From Aurantiacibacter rhizosphaerae (GTDB taxonomy: Bacteria; Pseudomonadota; Alphaproteobacteria; Sphingomonadales; Sphingomonadaceae): a stretch of DNA of 64,000 bases. The notes beneath the pieces are model-generated. The model ran no database searches. It was not told where the DNA came from and saw nothing but the letters and a program-made list of their open reading frames with translations. Location: NCBI RefSeq assembly GCF_009807005.1, contig NZ_WUBR01000001.1, forward strand, positions 434,001-498,000, in the 5' to 3' direction. Shown here in pieces: positions 1 through 8,099 of the stretch (the first letter of the stretch is position 1; the number at the start of each line of letters is the position of its first letter). A program made the position numbers and the translations under genes.

Positions 1-1682
1 ATGGGCGGGGCGACCACGCCGGTCTGCGCACGGAAACGCCACAGTTCCGCGCCGTCCGTCACGCTGTATGCGGCAAGGTTGCCTGCCGCCGTGCCCTGGA
101 ACACCAGGCCGCCACCGGTTGCCAGCGCGCCGCCATTCCACGGGCCGGGATATTGCACCCGCCAGCGTTCCGACTGGGTTACCGGGTTCCATGCAATCAG
201 TGCACCCTTCGTGCCTGATGCAGTGGCAGCACGCATGGCGGCATCGGCTGGCAGAGCGCCTGCTGCCTGATCTATGCCGACGTTGAAGCCGTAATTGGGA
301 TCGGGCTTCCAGTCCTTTTCAGGAACATAGGGGAAGGCAGCCTCTATCGCCGGGATGAACACCAGCCCTTCACCGGGATGGAAGGCCATCGGGTGCCAGT
401 TGTGCCCGCCGCCTGCACCCGGCGTGGAGACAAATGGCACGCCGGTGTCACCATAGCGCGCCTCCGGCACGACGATGGGCCGTCCGGTTTCCATGTCGAT
501 GCCACTCGTCCAGTTCTGCGGCACGTAATTATCGGCGCTGATCAGTTCGCCCGTCGCGCGGTCGATCACGTAGAAGAAGCCGTTCTTGGGCGCCTGCATC
601 AACACTTCGCGCACCTCGCCGTCGATCTCCAGATCGGCTAGCATAATGTGCTGCGTGGCGGTGAAATCCCAGGTGTCGCCGGGCGTCGTCTGGTAATGCC
701 ACACGTATTCGCCCGTTTCGGGGCGCAGCGCCACGATGCTGGAAAGGTACAGATTGTCGCCGCCGTCGGGGCTGCGATAGGCCTGGTTCCACGGAGATCC
801 GTTGCCAACGCCGATGTACAGCAGATCAAGGTCGGGATCATAGGCCATGGCATCCCACACGGTGCCCCCGCCGCCCAGTTTCCACCACTCGCCGGTCCAG
901 GTGTCGCGCGCGGCGGCAAGGGCAGGGCTTTCGCTGGCAGCTTCCTCCGGCGCGCCGGGCACGGTGTAGAAGCGCCACAGCATCTCTCCCGTCGCCGCGT
1001 CATAGGCGCTGACATAGCCGCGCGTGGTGTATTCCGCGCCGCCATTGCCGATGATCACCTTGCCATCGATCACACGCGGCGCGCCGGTGATGGTATAGGC
1101 CTTGGACTGATCGACCGTGACCTTGGACCAGATTTCGTTCCCCGTGGCCCGGTCCAGCGCGATCAGCCGCCCGTCCAGCGTGCCTAGGAACAGCATATCC
1201 CCCCAGGCCGCAACGCCGCGGTTCACCACGTCGCAGCACGCCTTCGCCGCCGTCGCGCCGGGCACCTGCGGATCATATTCCCACAGGGGCGCGCCGGTGG
1301 TGGCGTCATACGCCTTTACCTTGCTCCATGCGGTGGTGACGAAAAGCTGCCCATCGATCACCAGCGGCGTTGCTTCCTGCCCGCGCGCTGTGTCCATATC
1401 GGCATACCAGGCAAGACCCAGCTGGCCCACATTGCCGGCGTTGATCATCGCCAGCGGGCTGTAGCGCTGTTCAGCGTAATCGCGGCCATAGGTCAGCCAG
1501 TTGGCATTGTTGTTCGCGGCTGAAAGCAGGTCTGCCTTGTCGACGGAGCCGATGGTAGCCGGCACCGCAGTGTCAGTAATCGTTGCAGTCTGCGTCGTCG
1601 TGTTCTGCGTCGTGGTGGTCTGGCAGCTTGCCAAGGCAATGCCCATTGCTGCGCTGGCTGCCCACTTGCCCAAATTCATCAT
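1..1682 (-). CDS. PQQ-dependent alcohol dehydrogenase-type lipoprotein (3' end outside window)
   Basis: Quinoprotein dehydrogenase of the methanol/ethanol type, which would oxidise alcohols or aldehydes in the periplasm with pyrroloquinoline quinone. About 560 codons are open and run off position 1, so the C-terminus, including any cytochrome c domain, is not visible. The first 20 residues are a lipoprotein signal with lipobox LASC (Cys20), so the protein is probably membrane-anchored. Family marks seen: the adjacent Cys-Cys pair in ACCDVVNRG (residues 149-150), the GAEYTTRG segment carrying the active-site Glu, GVGNGSPW with the active-site Asn, and an Asp in PGDTWDF, plus repeated W-docking-type propeller segments. 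Two consecutive ATGs follow a GGGAGAGG ribosome site; either 1682 or 1679 may be used. A monocistronic unit diverging from the MetE-like gene. Substrate unknown; lignin alcohols are possible from context only. Confidence 0.9.
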   Translation of the reverse strand, partial: MMNLGKWAASAAMGIALASCQTTTTQNTTTQTATITDTAVPATIGSVDKADLLSAANNNANWLTYGRDYAEQRYSPLAMINAGNVGQLGLAWYADMDTARGQEATPLVIDGQLFVTTAWSKVKAYDATTGAPLWEYDPQVPGATAAKACCDVVNRGVAAWGDMLFLGTLDGRLIALDRATGNEIWSKVTVDQSKAYTITGAPRVIDGKVIIGNGGAEYTTRGYVSAYDAATGEMLWRFYTVPGAPEEAASESPALAAARDTWTGEWWKLGGGGTVWDAMAYDPDLDLLYIGVGNGSPWNQAYRSPDGGDNLYLSSIVALRPETGEYVWHYQTTPGDTWDFTATQHIMLADLEIDGEVREVLMQAPKNGFFYVIDRATGELISADNYVPQNWTSGIDMETGRPIVVPEARYGDTGVPFVSTPGAGGGHNWHPMAFHPGEGLVFIPAIEAAFPYVPEKDWKPDPNYGFNVGIDQAAGALPADAAMRAATASGTKGALIAWNPVTQSERWRVQYPGPWNGGALATGGGLVFQGTAAGNLAAYSVTDGAELWRFRAQTGVVAPP

Positions 1683-1908
1683 CGCCTCTCCCAAAGCACG
1701 GCCGCGAGTCCCGCAAGGCCCCAAAGACGATAACTATCGTTAGAATGGTCGCCCACAAGGTCAAGCGTGCCTTTGGATGGTGCAACGCAAAATGATATTG
1801 CGCGGATGCAGGGCGCGCGCCTATGGGCATTCTTCGTCAGTCGAGCGCGAGCCCGCGTCATGACCCTGGCTTTGCAATTCTTGCTACTGGCCACGACAGG
1901 ATTCCCCC
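1683..1908. promoter_or_regulatory. Divergent intergenic region with two dyads
   Basis: Between the PQQ dehydrogenase and the MetE-like gene. It holds a perfect 6-bp arm dyad ACGATA-AC-TATCGT at 1727-1740, 45 bp upstream of the PQQ gene start, and a 5-bp arm dyad CGCAA-N7-TTGCG at 1786-1802. Either could be an operator; no regulator gene lies next to it. No riboswitch fold was recognised. Confidence 0.4.
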
Positions 1909-3027
1909 ATGAGTTTCAAACTACCTTCCCGCGCAGACCACGTCGGTTCGTTCCTGCGTCCCAAATCGGTGATAGAGGCGCGTGACGCCCGCGCCGCCGG
2001 AGAGATCGACGCCGCAGCCCTTCGCGAAGCCGAGGATGCCGGCATTGCAGAGCTGGTCAAATGGCAGGAAAGCCTTGGCCTGAAGGCGATCACCGATGGC
2101 GAATATCGCCGCAAGTTCTTCCACACCGATTTCCTGCTGCAGCTTTCCGGCGTGGAAGAGACGGGTGGCATCCAGAAGGCGTTCAAGAACGATTCCGGCA
2201 AGGAGGTGCAGTTCGCCCCGCCCAAGATGATCATCACCGGCAAGGTGCGCCACGAAAAGCCGATCCAGCGCGCGGATTACGAATTTCTCGCCAGCCAGGT
2301 GAGCGCGCCCGGCGCCATGGCCAAGGTGGCAATCCCCAGCCCCACCATGCTCCATTTCCGCGCAGGCCGCGCCGGTATCCCGGAGGAAGCCTATCCCGAT
2401 ATGCAGGGTTTCTATGACGATGTGGCGAAGGCCTATTCGGAAGAGATCGCCGATCTTGCCGATGCAGGCTGCCGCTATGTGCAGTTTGACGATACGAACC
2501 TTGCTTACCTGTGTGACACCGGCCACCGCGAGGACGCGAAGAACCGCGGCATGGACCCCGATTCCATCACGCATGACTATGCCAAGCTGATCAACGCCAG
2601 CTTCGCCGGTGCCCCTGCCGACATGGTGCGCACCATGCACCTGTGTCGTGGCAATTTCCGTTCCAGCTGGGCGGCAGAGGGCGGATATGACCCGGTTGCT
2701 GAAGTCATGTTCAACGAATGCGAACTGGACGCATTCTTCCTGGAATATGACGATGCGCGCTCAGGCGATTTCTCGCCGCTGCGCTTCCTGCCCAAGGGCA
2801 AGAGCGTCGTCCTCGGCCTCGTCTCCACCAAGCTGGGAGAGCAGGAGAGCAAGGACGATATCAAGCGCCGCATCGACGAGGCGGCCAAATATACCGATCT
2901 CGATCAGCTGGCGCTCAGCCCGCAGTGCGGCTTTGCCAGTACCGTGCACGGCAATGACATCACCACGCAGCAGCAGGCCGACAAGATCCGCCTGTGCGTG
3001 GAAGTGGCGGAGGAAGTCTGGGGCTGA
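1909..3027 (+). CDS. MetE C-terminal-like methyltransferase (cobalamin-independent methionine synthase family)
   Basis: A 372-residue single-barrel protein of the COG0620 family, about half the length of full MetE and equivalent to its catalytic C-terminal half. The zinc ligands of that family are all present: His and Cys in MHLCRGNFR, Glu in FFLEYDDARSGDF and Cys in LSPQCGFAS. Full MetE transfers methyl from methyl-tetrahydrofolate to homocysteine; short relatives use other methyl donors or alkyl-thiol chemistry, so the substrates are not fixed. The gene stands alone, with a rho-independent terminator 32 bp after the stop. Sphingomonads must recycle methyl groups from lignin O-demethylation, so a role in that C1 traffic is plausible but is inference. 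Confidence 0.8.
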   Translation: MSFKLPSRADHVGSFLRPKSVIEARDARAAGEIDAAALREAEDAGIAELVKWQESLGLKAITDGEYRRKFFHTDFLLQLSGVEETGGIQKAFKNDSGKEVQFAPPKMIITGKVRHEKPIQRADYEFLASQVSAPGAMAKVAIPSPTMLHFRAGRAGIPEEAYPDMQGFYDDVAKAYSEEIADLADAGCRYVQFDDTNLAYLCDTGHREDAKNRGMDPDSITHDYAKLINASFAGAPADMVRTMHLCRGNFRSSWAAEGGYDPVAEVMFNECELDAFFLEYDDARSGDFSPLRFLPKGKSVVLGLVSTKLGEQESKDDIKRRIDEAAKYTDLDQLALSPQCGFASTVHGNDITTQQQADKIRLCVEVAEEVWG

Positions 3028-3058
3028 TCCTCTTATTCCGACAACTGTAAAACAAGGG

Positions 3059-3085
3059 GGGCGGTTCTTCAGGAGCCGCCCTTTT
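3059..3085 (+). terminator. Rho-independent terminator after the MetE-like gene
   Basis: A 9-bp stem with one G-T wobble (3059-3067 pairing with 3073-3081), a 5-base loop and a run of four T at 3082-3085. Confidence 0.85.
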
Positions 3086-3183
3086 GCGTCGCGCGGGGCA
3101 GGTGGCTGCCGGGTGAACGTGGCTCCAACCTTCCATTAACTATGCTGGGCTATGGTCGGCCATTCCACGGCAGGAGCCTGACA

Positions 3184-3465
3184 ATGGCTGACTTGATTTC
3201 CGGTACCCATGCCCGCCCACTTGGCGGCCAATGCGAATGCGGCAGGAACCGCTTCCCCATCAATATCTCCGATATCAGCTGCGAAGGCTGCTGGGCTGAG
3301 GCGACGGGCGATTGGGAAGACGCTTACGACTTCCTCCACCTCACCATTGACGAGCGGATCGAAATCAACGGCAAGGTCGTCTCGCTGGATGGGCCCAAGG
3401 CCTGGATCCGCTTCTTCGGCGAACTGCATCCTGCGGTGGTGGCGGGGCTGGGCAAGGCCGCCTAG
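3184..3465 (+). CDS. Small conserved-looking protein with CxC and CxxC cysteines
   Basis: A 93-residue protein not assigned to a family. Residues near the N-terminus read QCECG and, about 14 residues later, CEGCW, a four-Cys arrangement that could hold a zinc ion. The rest is acidic and mixed alpha/beta in character (VSLDGPKAWIRFFGEL), with no signal peptide or membrane segment. The start at 3184 is chosen because AGGAG lies 7 bases upstream; the upstream in-frame ATG at 3142 has no such site. Its stop codon overlaps the stop of the convergent amidohydrolase gene (3462-3465). Confidence 0.6.
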   Translation: MADLISGTHARPLGGQCECGRNRFPINISDISCEGCWAEATGDWEDAYDFLHLTIDERIEINGKVVSLDGPKAWIRFFGELHPAVVAGLGKAA

Positions 3466-4598
3466 CTGCCTATCCGGAAGACGTTGCGCGCATTGTCTTC
3501 CATCAGCATTTTCTTCACTTTCGCGTCGATCGCCATCGTGTCATAGGCGGCAACCTCGTCGTAGCTTTGCTGGTAGGGGTAATCCATCGCGTAGAGCACG
3601 CGGTCGGGCCCCAGCACTTCCTGACAGAACTTGATCGCCGGTTCCCACCCAACGCCGCTGGTGGTGATCCAGATGTTGGTTTTGAAATAATGGCTGACGG
3701 GGTGCTTCAGCTTCGGCTGGTTGCCGCCGCGCAAGTGGCTGCGCCCGTCGGCATTCCCCTGCATCCAGTCGAAGCGATAGAGGTGCAGCGGCAGGCATTC
3801 GCCCATGTGGCCGATGACCAGGCGCAGCTTGGGAAACCGGTCGAAAGCGCCTGAGAAGATCAGGCCCATCGTGTGTAGCCACACATCATGCGGGAAACCC
3901 GCCAGCGCGCCGAAGAAGCCGCGTTCCTCGTAATGCGGCGCATTATAGGGTGCGGTGGGATGGATGTAGAGCGCGGCGTCCATCGCTTCCAGCGCCTCAA
4001 GGATGGGCCAGTAATCCTGCTCGTCCAGGTAATGCCCCTGGAAATGCGAATTAAGCACCGCGCCATTGAGCTTCAGATCTCCCATCGCCCGCTCGATTTC
4101 CTGCACGCTGCCGGCCACGTCACGCGGATCGAAGGCGGCGCAGGCGGAAAAGCGATCCGGATGGTTGCGGCAGGCCTCGGCCGCGATATCGTTAGCCTCG
4201 CGTGCCAGCGGTGTGCCTTCGCCGGGCCTCACAACCTGAACACCGGGCGCTGTGAGCAACAGCAACTGCCGGTTGATCGCCAGCTCGTCCATGTGCGAGA
4301 GGCGAAGGTCGCCCAGATCCTGTAGCATTTCCTGCAAGCTTGGCATTTTCGAGAACATGCCCGCCATTTTCAGGCTGTCATCATCGGGCGCATCGCCGCT
4401 TTCGAGGTATCTGACCTGCGCCTTTACCAGCTCGGGGAAGGTCCATGCCTCTTCCGTCGCGATGCGCTGATAGGGCGCGTTGCGATCCACATGTCCCGCG
4501 CGAGGGGCAAGCCCGGTGCGCGTGCGGTGAGACCAATCTTCCTTGAAATGGCCCTTCAGGCCTTTCTCGCTGCCGTCTTCAAGCTTGCCCGACACCAT
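3462..4598 (-). CDS. Amidohydrolase-family decarboxylase, LigW/gamma-resorcylate decarboxylase-like
   Basis: A 378-residue metal-dependent (beta/alpha)8 hydrolase of the ACMSD-like group, which non-oxidatively decarboxylates aromatic acids. The metal and catalytic positions known from 5-carboxyvanillate decarboxylase LigW are matched: Glu in RIATEEAW, His in LYIHPTAPY, His in IGHMGECLP and Asp in AMDYPYQ. The segment KTNIWITTSGVGWEPAIKF also follows LigW closely. The ATG at 4598 is preferred over the GTG three bases upstream because AGGAG is 7 bases before it. Downstream of the two SnoaL-fold genes, probably in the same transcript (gap 10 bp). The N-terminus is about 40 residues longer than LigW, so the substrate may differ: a carboxylated phenol is likely, 5-carboxyvanillate only possible. 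Confidence 0.8.
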   Translation of the reverse strand: MVSGKLEDGSEKGLKGHFKEDWSHRTRTGLAPRAGHVDRNAPYQRIATEEAWTFPELVKAQVRYLESGDAPDDDSLKMAGMFSKMPSLQEMLQDLGDLRLSHMDELAINRQLLLLTAPGVQVVRPGEGTPLAREANDIAAEACRNHPDRFSACAAFDPRDVAGSVQEIERAMGDLKLNGAVLNSHFQGHYLDEQDYWPILEALEAMDAALYIHPTAPYNAPHYEERGFFGALAGFPHDVWLHTMGLIFSGAFDRFPKLRLVIGHMGECLPLHLYRFDWMQGNADGRSHLRGGNQPKLKHPVSHYFKTNIWITTSGVGWEPAIKFCQEVLGPDRVLYAMDYPYQQSYDEVAAYDTMAIDAKVKKMLMEDNARNVFRIGS

Positions 4599-4608
4599 CA
4601 CGCCTCTC

Positions 4609-5139
4609 CTAGAACATCGTGTTGTCGTTCAACGCCTCTTCGGGCACCGGCTGGATCACGTCCCAGTGCTCGACAAGGTAGCCGTCGTTCACCCGGTAGA
4701 TGTCCACCACCGCGCTGCCGCGATCGTCGGGCGCGCGCTTGAAGTGGTAGTGCACCGCCACCAGCGTGCCGTCCGGCCCCTCGTCGCCATAGATCACGCG
4801 CTTCACGTCATGCGTCATCTCCGGGTTGGCCTGCATGTGATCGGCCAGCACCGCGATGGTAGGATCGCGGCCCGTGGGCGAATTGGGATCGTGCTGGATG
4901 TAATCGGGGTGGACCCAAGCCTCGAACCCGTCGGTCAGGCGGTTCTGGTTGTAGAATACCTCGATGAAGCGTTCGGACACTTGGCGGTCGGTAAGGCTCG
5001 CGCGGTCCGAGGTATCCATCGGATCACCCGTCGCCGCCGCCTCTTCGGCAGGCTCCATGTCGGGCGGCCCGGTTCCGGCCTGTTCGCAAGCGGCGAGCGC
5101 GAGGCCCGCCGCCAGCACCGTCACCGTCCGCAAGCTCAA
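4609..5139 (-). CDS. SnoaL/NTF2-fold lipoprotein
   Basis: A 176-residue protein: a hydrophobic signal ending in lipobox LAAC, a linker rich in Glu, Ala and Pro, then an NTF2-like alpha+beta barrel (ERFIEVFYNQNRLTDGFEAWV, YIQHDPN, VHYHF). This is the SnoaL-like polyketide-cyclase/ester-cyclase type (nuclear transport factor 2 superfamily), whose members are often small dehydratases, isomerases or binding proteins. No ATG is available; a TTG at 5139 overlaps the upstream stop as TTGA, the same arrangement as the ATGA junctions elsewhere in this window, so translational coupling is likely. Exported to the periplasm or outer membrane if the lipobox is used. Substrate unknown. Confidence 0.72.
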   Translation of the reverse strand: MSLRTVTVLAAGLALAACEQAGTGPPDMEPAEEAAATGDPMDTSDRASLTDRQVSERFIEVFYNQNRLTDGFEAWVHPDYIQHDPNSPTGRDPTIAVLADHMQANPEMTHDVKRVIYGDEGPDGTLVAVHYHFKRAPDDRGSAVVDIYRVNDGYLVEHWDVIQPVPEEALNDNTMF

Positions 5140-5864
5140 TTGCCGTACTCGTCTTTCACCATCATATCGGTGAAATGGCCCAACTTGAACGCCTCTCCCA
5201 GCACGGGATGGGCAAAGCTCATCTCCACGGCGTGGCGATTGGGCCAGGTGGTGCGCCATTGTTCGGCAGGCAGGATGCGATCAGGGCCCAGCGGATTTTC
5301 CGGGTATGCTTTCTCGGCGGGCTGGAGATGCGCGGTGGTCTTGGCCCAGCCGGTCTCGTAATCGCCCTGCCACTGCATCAGGTAATCGAGCTTCTTGATC
5401 TTCCAGACACCGTTTTCGCGGACATACTCGTTCTCGTAGATCCCTGCTTCCCAGAATTGCTGCGGCGGGCCTTCGGGCTTCCAGTCCATCGCCTCGTCAT
5501 GCCAGCCGCCGGCCAGCATCCCGCGAAAACGACCCTTTGCGGTCTTGCGGTCCTCCGCCACGGTGATGACGGGCTGGAGCTGGAAGTGATCCAGCAGCAG
5601 GCCATGCACGGGGCCGCGGCGGCCACGGGTGAACAGGTTCTGGAACCATGTGCCGTAAAGACGCATCACGCCTTCGGGTCCGACATATTCGCCCGACAGG
5701 AACACCACTACGCCATCATCGGCAAACAGTCCGGCCACTTCCTCAGGCCGGTTGTAATCGATGTAATAGCCATAGGCCATCTGCAGGCGTTGAATGGCGG
5801 CCTCGTCTTCCAGGCGATGGACGCTCTTTTCCAAGGCATCCAGGCGTGCATTGACATCACTCAT
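5136..5864 (-). CDS. SnoaL/NTF2-fold protein (SnoaL_4 type), possible lyase or dehydratase
   Basis: A 242-residue cytoplasmic protein. After a short coiled segment (LDALEKSVHRLEDE) comes the SnoaL_4 start IQRLQMAYGYYIDY, then an NTF2-like barrel with many Trp, Tyr and His residues that could line an aromatic pocket. ATG at 5864 is preceded by GGGAGAG. First gene of a three-gene minus-strand unit with the SnoaL lipoprotein and the LigW-like decarboxylase, and divergent from the LigD-like dehydrogenase. Some NTF2-fold enzymes of sphingomonads (the LdpA/PcfL group) release formaldehyde from lignin dimers, and their length is similar; assignment to that group is a hypothesis from context, not shown by the sequence. 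Confidence 0.75.
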   Translation of the reverse strand: MSDVNARLDALEKSVHRLEDEAAIQRLQMAYGYYIDYNRPEEVAGLFADDGVVVFLSGEYVGPEGVMRLYGTWFQNLFTRGRRGPVHGLLLDHFQLQPVITVAEDRKTAKGRFRGMLAGGWHDEAMDWKPEGPPQQFWEAGIYENEYVRENGVWKIKKLDYLMQWQGDYETGWAKTTAHLQPAEKAYPENPLGPDRILPAEQWRTTWPNRHAVEMSFAHPVLGEAFKLGHFTDMMVKDEYGN

Positions 5865-5905
5865 TTCGACTCTCCCAATCGACTTCTTTGTGTGCAACAC
5901 TAACG

Positions 5906-5920
5906 ATTGATACAATCAAT
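5906..5920. promoter_or_regulatory. Dyad in the SnoaL / SDR divergent promoter
   Basis: Perfect inverted repeat ATTGAT-ACA-ATCAAT between the divergent start codons at 5864 and 5954, 34-42 bp from each. It is well placed to be a shared operator. The flanking CTAACGAT is also present in the dyad region upstream of the PQQ dehydrogenase (reverse strand, 1729-1742), which hints at a common regulator. Confidence 0.45.
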
Positions 5921-5953
5921 GGAACCCCGTTTAGCGGCAGTGGAGAGGCAAGG

Positions 5954-6898
5954 ATGACAGTGGACCCGGCACAATATCGCGAGGAATGGCAGGGCCGCGT
6001 GGCCTTCATCACCGGCGCAGTAACCGGGATCGGCCTTGGCACGGCGCAGGCGTTTGCCGATGCCGGAATGCGCGTGGCCCTGTCCTACCGCAACGAGGAT
6101 GACCGCGCGGCGACGGAGAAATGGTTTGCCGACAAGGGCTATGAAACGCCGCTGTTCTGCAAGCTGGATGTGACCAACCGCCAGAGATTCGCGCAGGTTG
6201 CAGAGGAGGTGGTGGACCATTTCGGAGAGGTGCACGTGCTGGTCAACAATGCCGGCGTATCCGTGTTCGGGCCCACGGACGAGGCCAGCTACGATGATTA
6301 CGACTGGATCATGGGCGTCAATTTCGGCGGTGTGGTGAACGGGCTTCAAAGCTTCCTGCCGCGCATCAAGGCCAGCGAAGGGCGGCGCCACGTGGTGAAC
6401 GTGGCCAGCATGGCCGCCTTCCTGCCCGGACCGCAGGCGGGCATCTACACCGCCAGCAAATTCGCCGTGCGCGGGCTTACCGACAGCCTGCGCTATAACC
6501 TCGCGCCGCATGGCATCGGCTGCTCGCTATGCTGCCCGGCGCTGACGCGCACCAACGCCTGGGCCAGCGCGCAAAAGCGCCCGGAGGAATTCGCCGATGC
6601 CGGTTTCGCCCCGCCAAAGGAGGGCGAACTGGAGCAATTCGGCACCGCTTTCGAGCAGTTCGGCATGGATCCCTACGAGGTCGGTGCGAAAATTCTGCGC
6701 GGCATGAGCCAGCAAGACGGCCTGATCCTGACCCACCCGGAGCACGCCATCGACTTCACGCAAGAATTCGCAAAACAGATTGCAGCCCTGCCGGTGGAAG
6801 ACTGCCCACCCGGCCGCGCCCGCATCGAGGAATTACGACGCCAGGCGGGCCGCGATGCCGAGGCAGGCCTGTCCGTGGCGATGGATGATCTTACTTAG
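5954..6898 (+). CDS. Short-chain dehydrogenase resembling lignin C-alpha dehydrogenase LigD
   Basis: A 314-residue classical SDR. NAD(P)-binding TGAVTGIG is at about residue 17, NNAG follows, and the catalytic Ser...YTASK triad is present. The segment DEASYDDYDWIMGVNFGGV and the length match the LigD/LigL/LigN/LigO enzymes of SYK-6, which oxidise the benzylic alcohol of beta-aryl ether lignin dimers, better than generic SDRs. ATG at 5954 has GGAGAGGCAAGG just upstream, so the earlier in-frame start at 5888 is not needed. It diverges from the SnoaL-fold pair and LigW-like gene. A benzylic or allylic alcohol substrate is inferred; the exact compound is unknown. Confidence 0.82.
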   Translation: MTVDPAQYREEWQGRVAFITGAVTGIGLGTAQAFADAGMRVALSYRNEDDRAATEKWFADKGYETPLFCKLDVTNRQRFAQVAEEVVDHFGEVHVLVNNAGVSVFGPTDEASYDDYDWIMGVNFGGVVNGLQSFLPRIKASEGRRHVVNVASMAAFLPGPQAGIYTASKFAVRGLTDSLRYNLAPHGIGCSLCCPALTRTNAWASAQKRPEEFADAGFAPPKEGELEQFGTAFEQFGMDPYEVGAKILRGMSQQDGLILTHPEHAIDFTQEFAKQIAALPVEDCPPGRARIEELRRQAGRDAEAGLSVAMDDLT

Positions 6899-6900
6899 GA

Positions 6901-6972
6901 AAATGCGACAACGCTTGCACGCCGCATCGTCCACAGTTCGATAGCCGCTACGATCCCGCATTTGTCGCATTT
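6901..6972. repeat. 11-bp inverted repeat with 50-bp spacer
   Basis: AAATGCGACAA at 6901-6911 and its exact complement TTGTCGCATTT at 6962-6972 flank a 50-bp spacer just downstream of the SDR stop and 66 bp before the glycosyltransferase start. It could be a paired protein-binding site or the base of a long stem. No T-run follows, so it is not a typical terminator. Confidence 0.5.
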
Positions 6973-7037
6973 GCTGCTATTGACCGGGAACAGTGCGCCA
7001 GACGCTGCGCCGATGTTTGTCAGGAACCAGAGCCATT

Positions 7038-8099
7038 ATGACTGACCGAGACGCCCTGATCAGCCTCGTTATCCCGGTCTATTCGGAAGAAGCAGTCATT
7101 CCTGCCCTGCTGGAGCGTATGACGCTCCTCATGGAACAATTGCCGGAACGTGCGGAAGTCGTGCTGGTCAACGATGGCAGTCGTGACAACTCGCTGCAAT
7201 TGATGACGCGGCTGACCAGCGGTGACGAGCGTTTCCGGGTGGTCAATCTATCGCGCAATTACGGGCATCAGACGGCGGTAACGGCTGGTCTGAATGCCGC
7301 GCGCGGCGATGCCGTGATCACGATGGATGCTGATTTGCAAGACCCGCCGGAAGTGGTGCCTCAGCTGGTGCAGAAATGGCGGGAGGGCAATCACATCGTG
7401 CTGGCCCGGCGGGAGGCCCGCGCTGGTGAGAGCATTTTCAAACGCGCCACCGCAGCCGCTTTTTATCGCATCATCCGGCGCCTCTCTTCCATCGATATGC
7501 CGCTGGACGTGGGCGATTTTCGGCTGCTGGATCGCAAGGTGGTGGATGCCCTTTCGAACATGCCGGAGCAGGATCGCTATTTGCGCGGCATGATCAGCTG
7601 GGTTGGCTTTCAGACAGCCGAAGTGCCTTTCGTAAGAGAGGAACGCGCCGCAGGCGAAAGCAAATATCCGCTGCGCGCGATGATCAAGCTTGCGGTGAAC
7701 GGGTTGCTTGGCTTTTCCGACGTACCGCTTCGTCTGGCGCTATGGTTCGGCATGATCATCTCCATGCTGGCCTTGTTGTTTGGCGTCTACATTTTGATCA
7801 GCTGGTTCTTTGGCGGGGAGGTGGTGGAAGGCTGGACCTCCACCGTCCTGATCGTCACCATGCTGGGCGGGCTGCAATTGCTGATGATCGGCGTGGTGGG
7901 CCTGTATATCGGGCGCATCCATAACGAGGTGAAGCGAAGGCCGCTGTATTTCGTCGATCCCGATACCGCCGCCCGCGCAGCCGAGGGGCAGCCGCAAGGC
8001 GCGCCGGGTCACCACCCGGTGAACAAATTGTCCGGCGGCGATGATGTTGGCGGCGGCGGTGCGTCCCATACCAGCCGCGCTTTTCCATCCAGCGAATAG
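7038..8099 (+). CDS. GtrB/DPM1-like polyprenyl-phosphate glycosyltransferase
   Basis: A 353-residue GT2 enzyme that would move a sugar from a nucleotide carrier to undecaprenyl phosphate at the inner membrane face. It starts with ISLVIPVYSEE, has the metal-binding DxD region in TMDADLQDPPE, and two transmembrane helices in the last third (about residues 235-262 and 275-298), typical of the GtrB group. A 50-residue polar tail follows, rich in Gly, Ser and His. The ATG at 7038 is chosen because conservation starts there. The last 91 bases overlap tail-to-tail with the GtrA-fusion gene on the other strand, and that overlap encodes the low-complexity tail. It probably works with that fusion protein in glycan decoration. 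Confidence 0.88.
   Translation: MTDRDALISLVIPVYSEEAVIPALLERMTLLMEQLPERAEVVLVNDGSRDNSLQLMTRLTSGDERFRVVNLSRNYGHQTAVTAGLNAARGDAVITMDADLQDPPEVVPQLVQKWREGNHIVLARREARAGESIFKRATAAAFYRIIRRLSSIDMPLDVGDFRLLDRKVVDALSNMPEQDRYLRGMISWVGFQTAEVPFVREERAAGESKYPLRAMIKLAVNGLLGFSDVPLRLALWFGMIISMLALLFGVYILISWFFGGEVVEGWTSTVLIVTMLGGLQLLMIGVVGLYIGRIHNEVKRRPLYFVDPDTAARAAEGQPQGAPGHHPVNKLSGGDDVGGGGASHTSRAFPSSE

Noticed and set aside
648-1187. 179-codon plus-strand frame over the PQQ dehydrogenase
   Set aside because: The minus strand encodes a continuous quinoprotein with conserved motifs through this stretch; the plus frame is an antisense by-product of GC-rich codons.
1683-1908. Cobalamin or SAM riboswitch before the MetE-like gene
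   Set aside because: No B12 box or SAM-riboswitch core pattern could be recognised in the leader.
1921-2640. 239-codon minus-strand frame over the MetE-like gene
   Set aside because: No recognisable protein features; the plus strand has all zinc ligands and a terminator.
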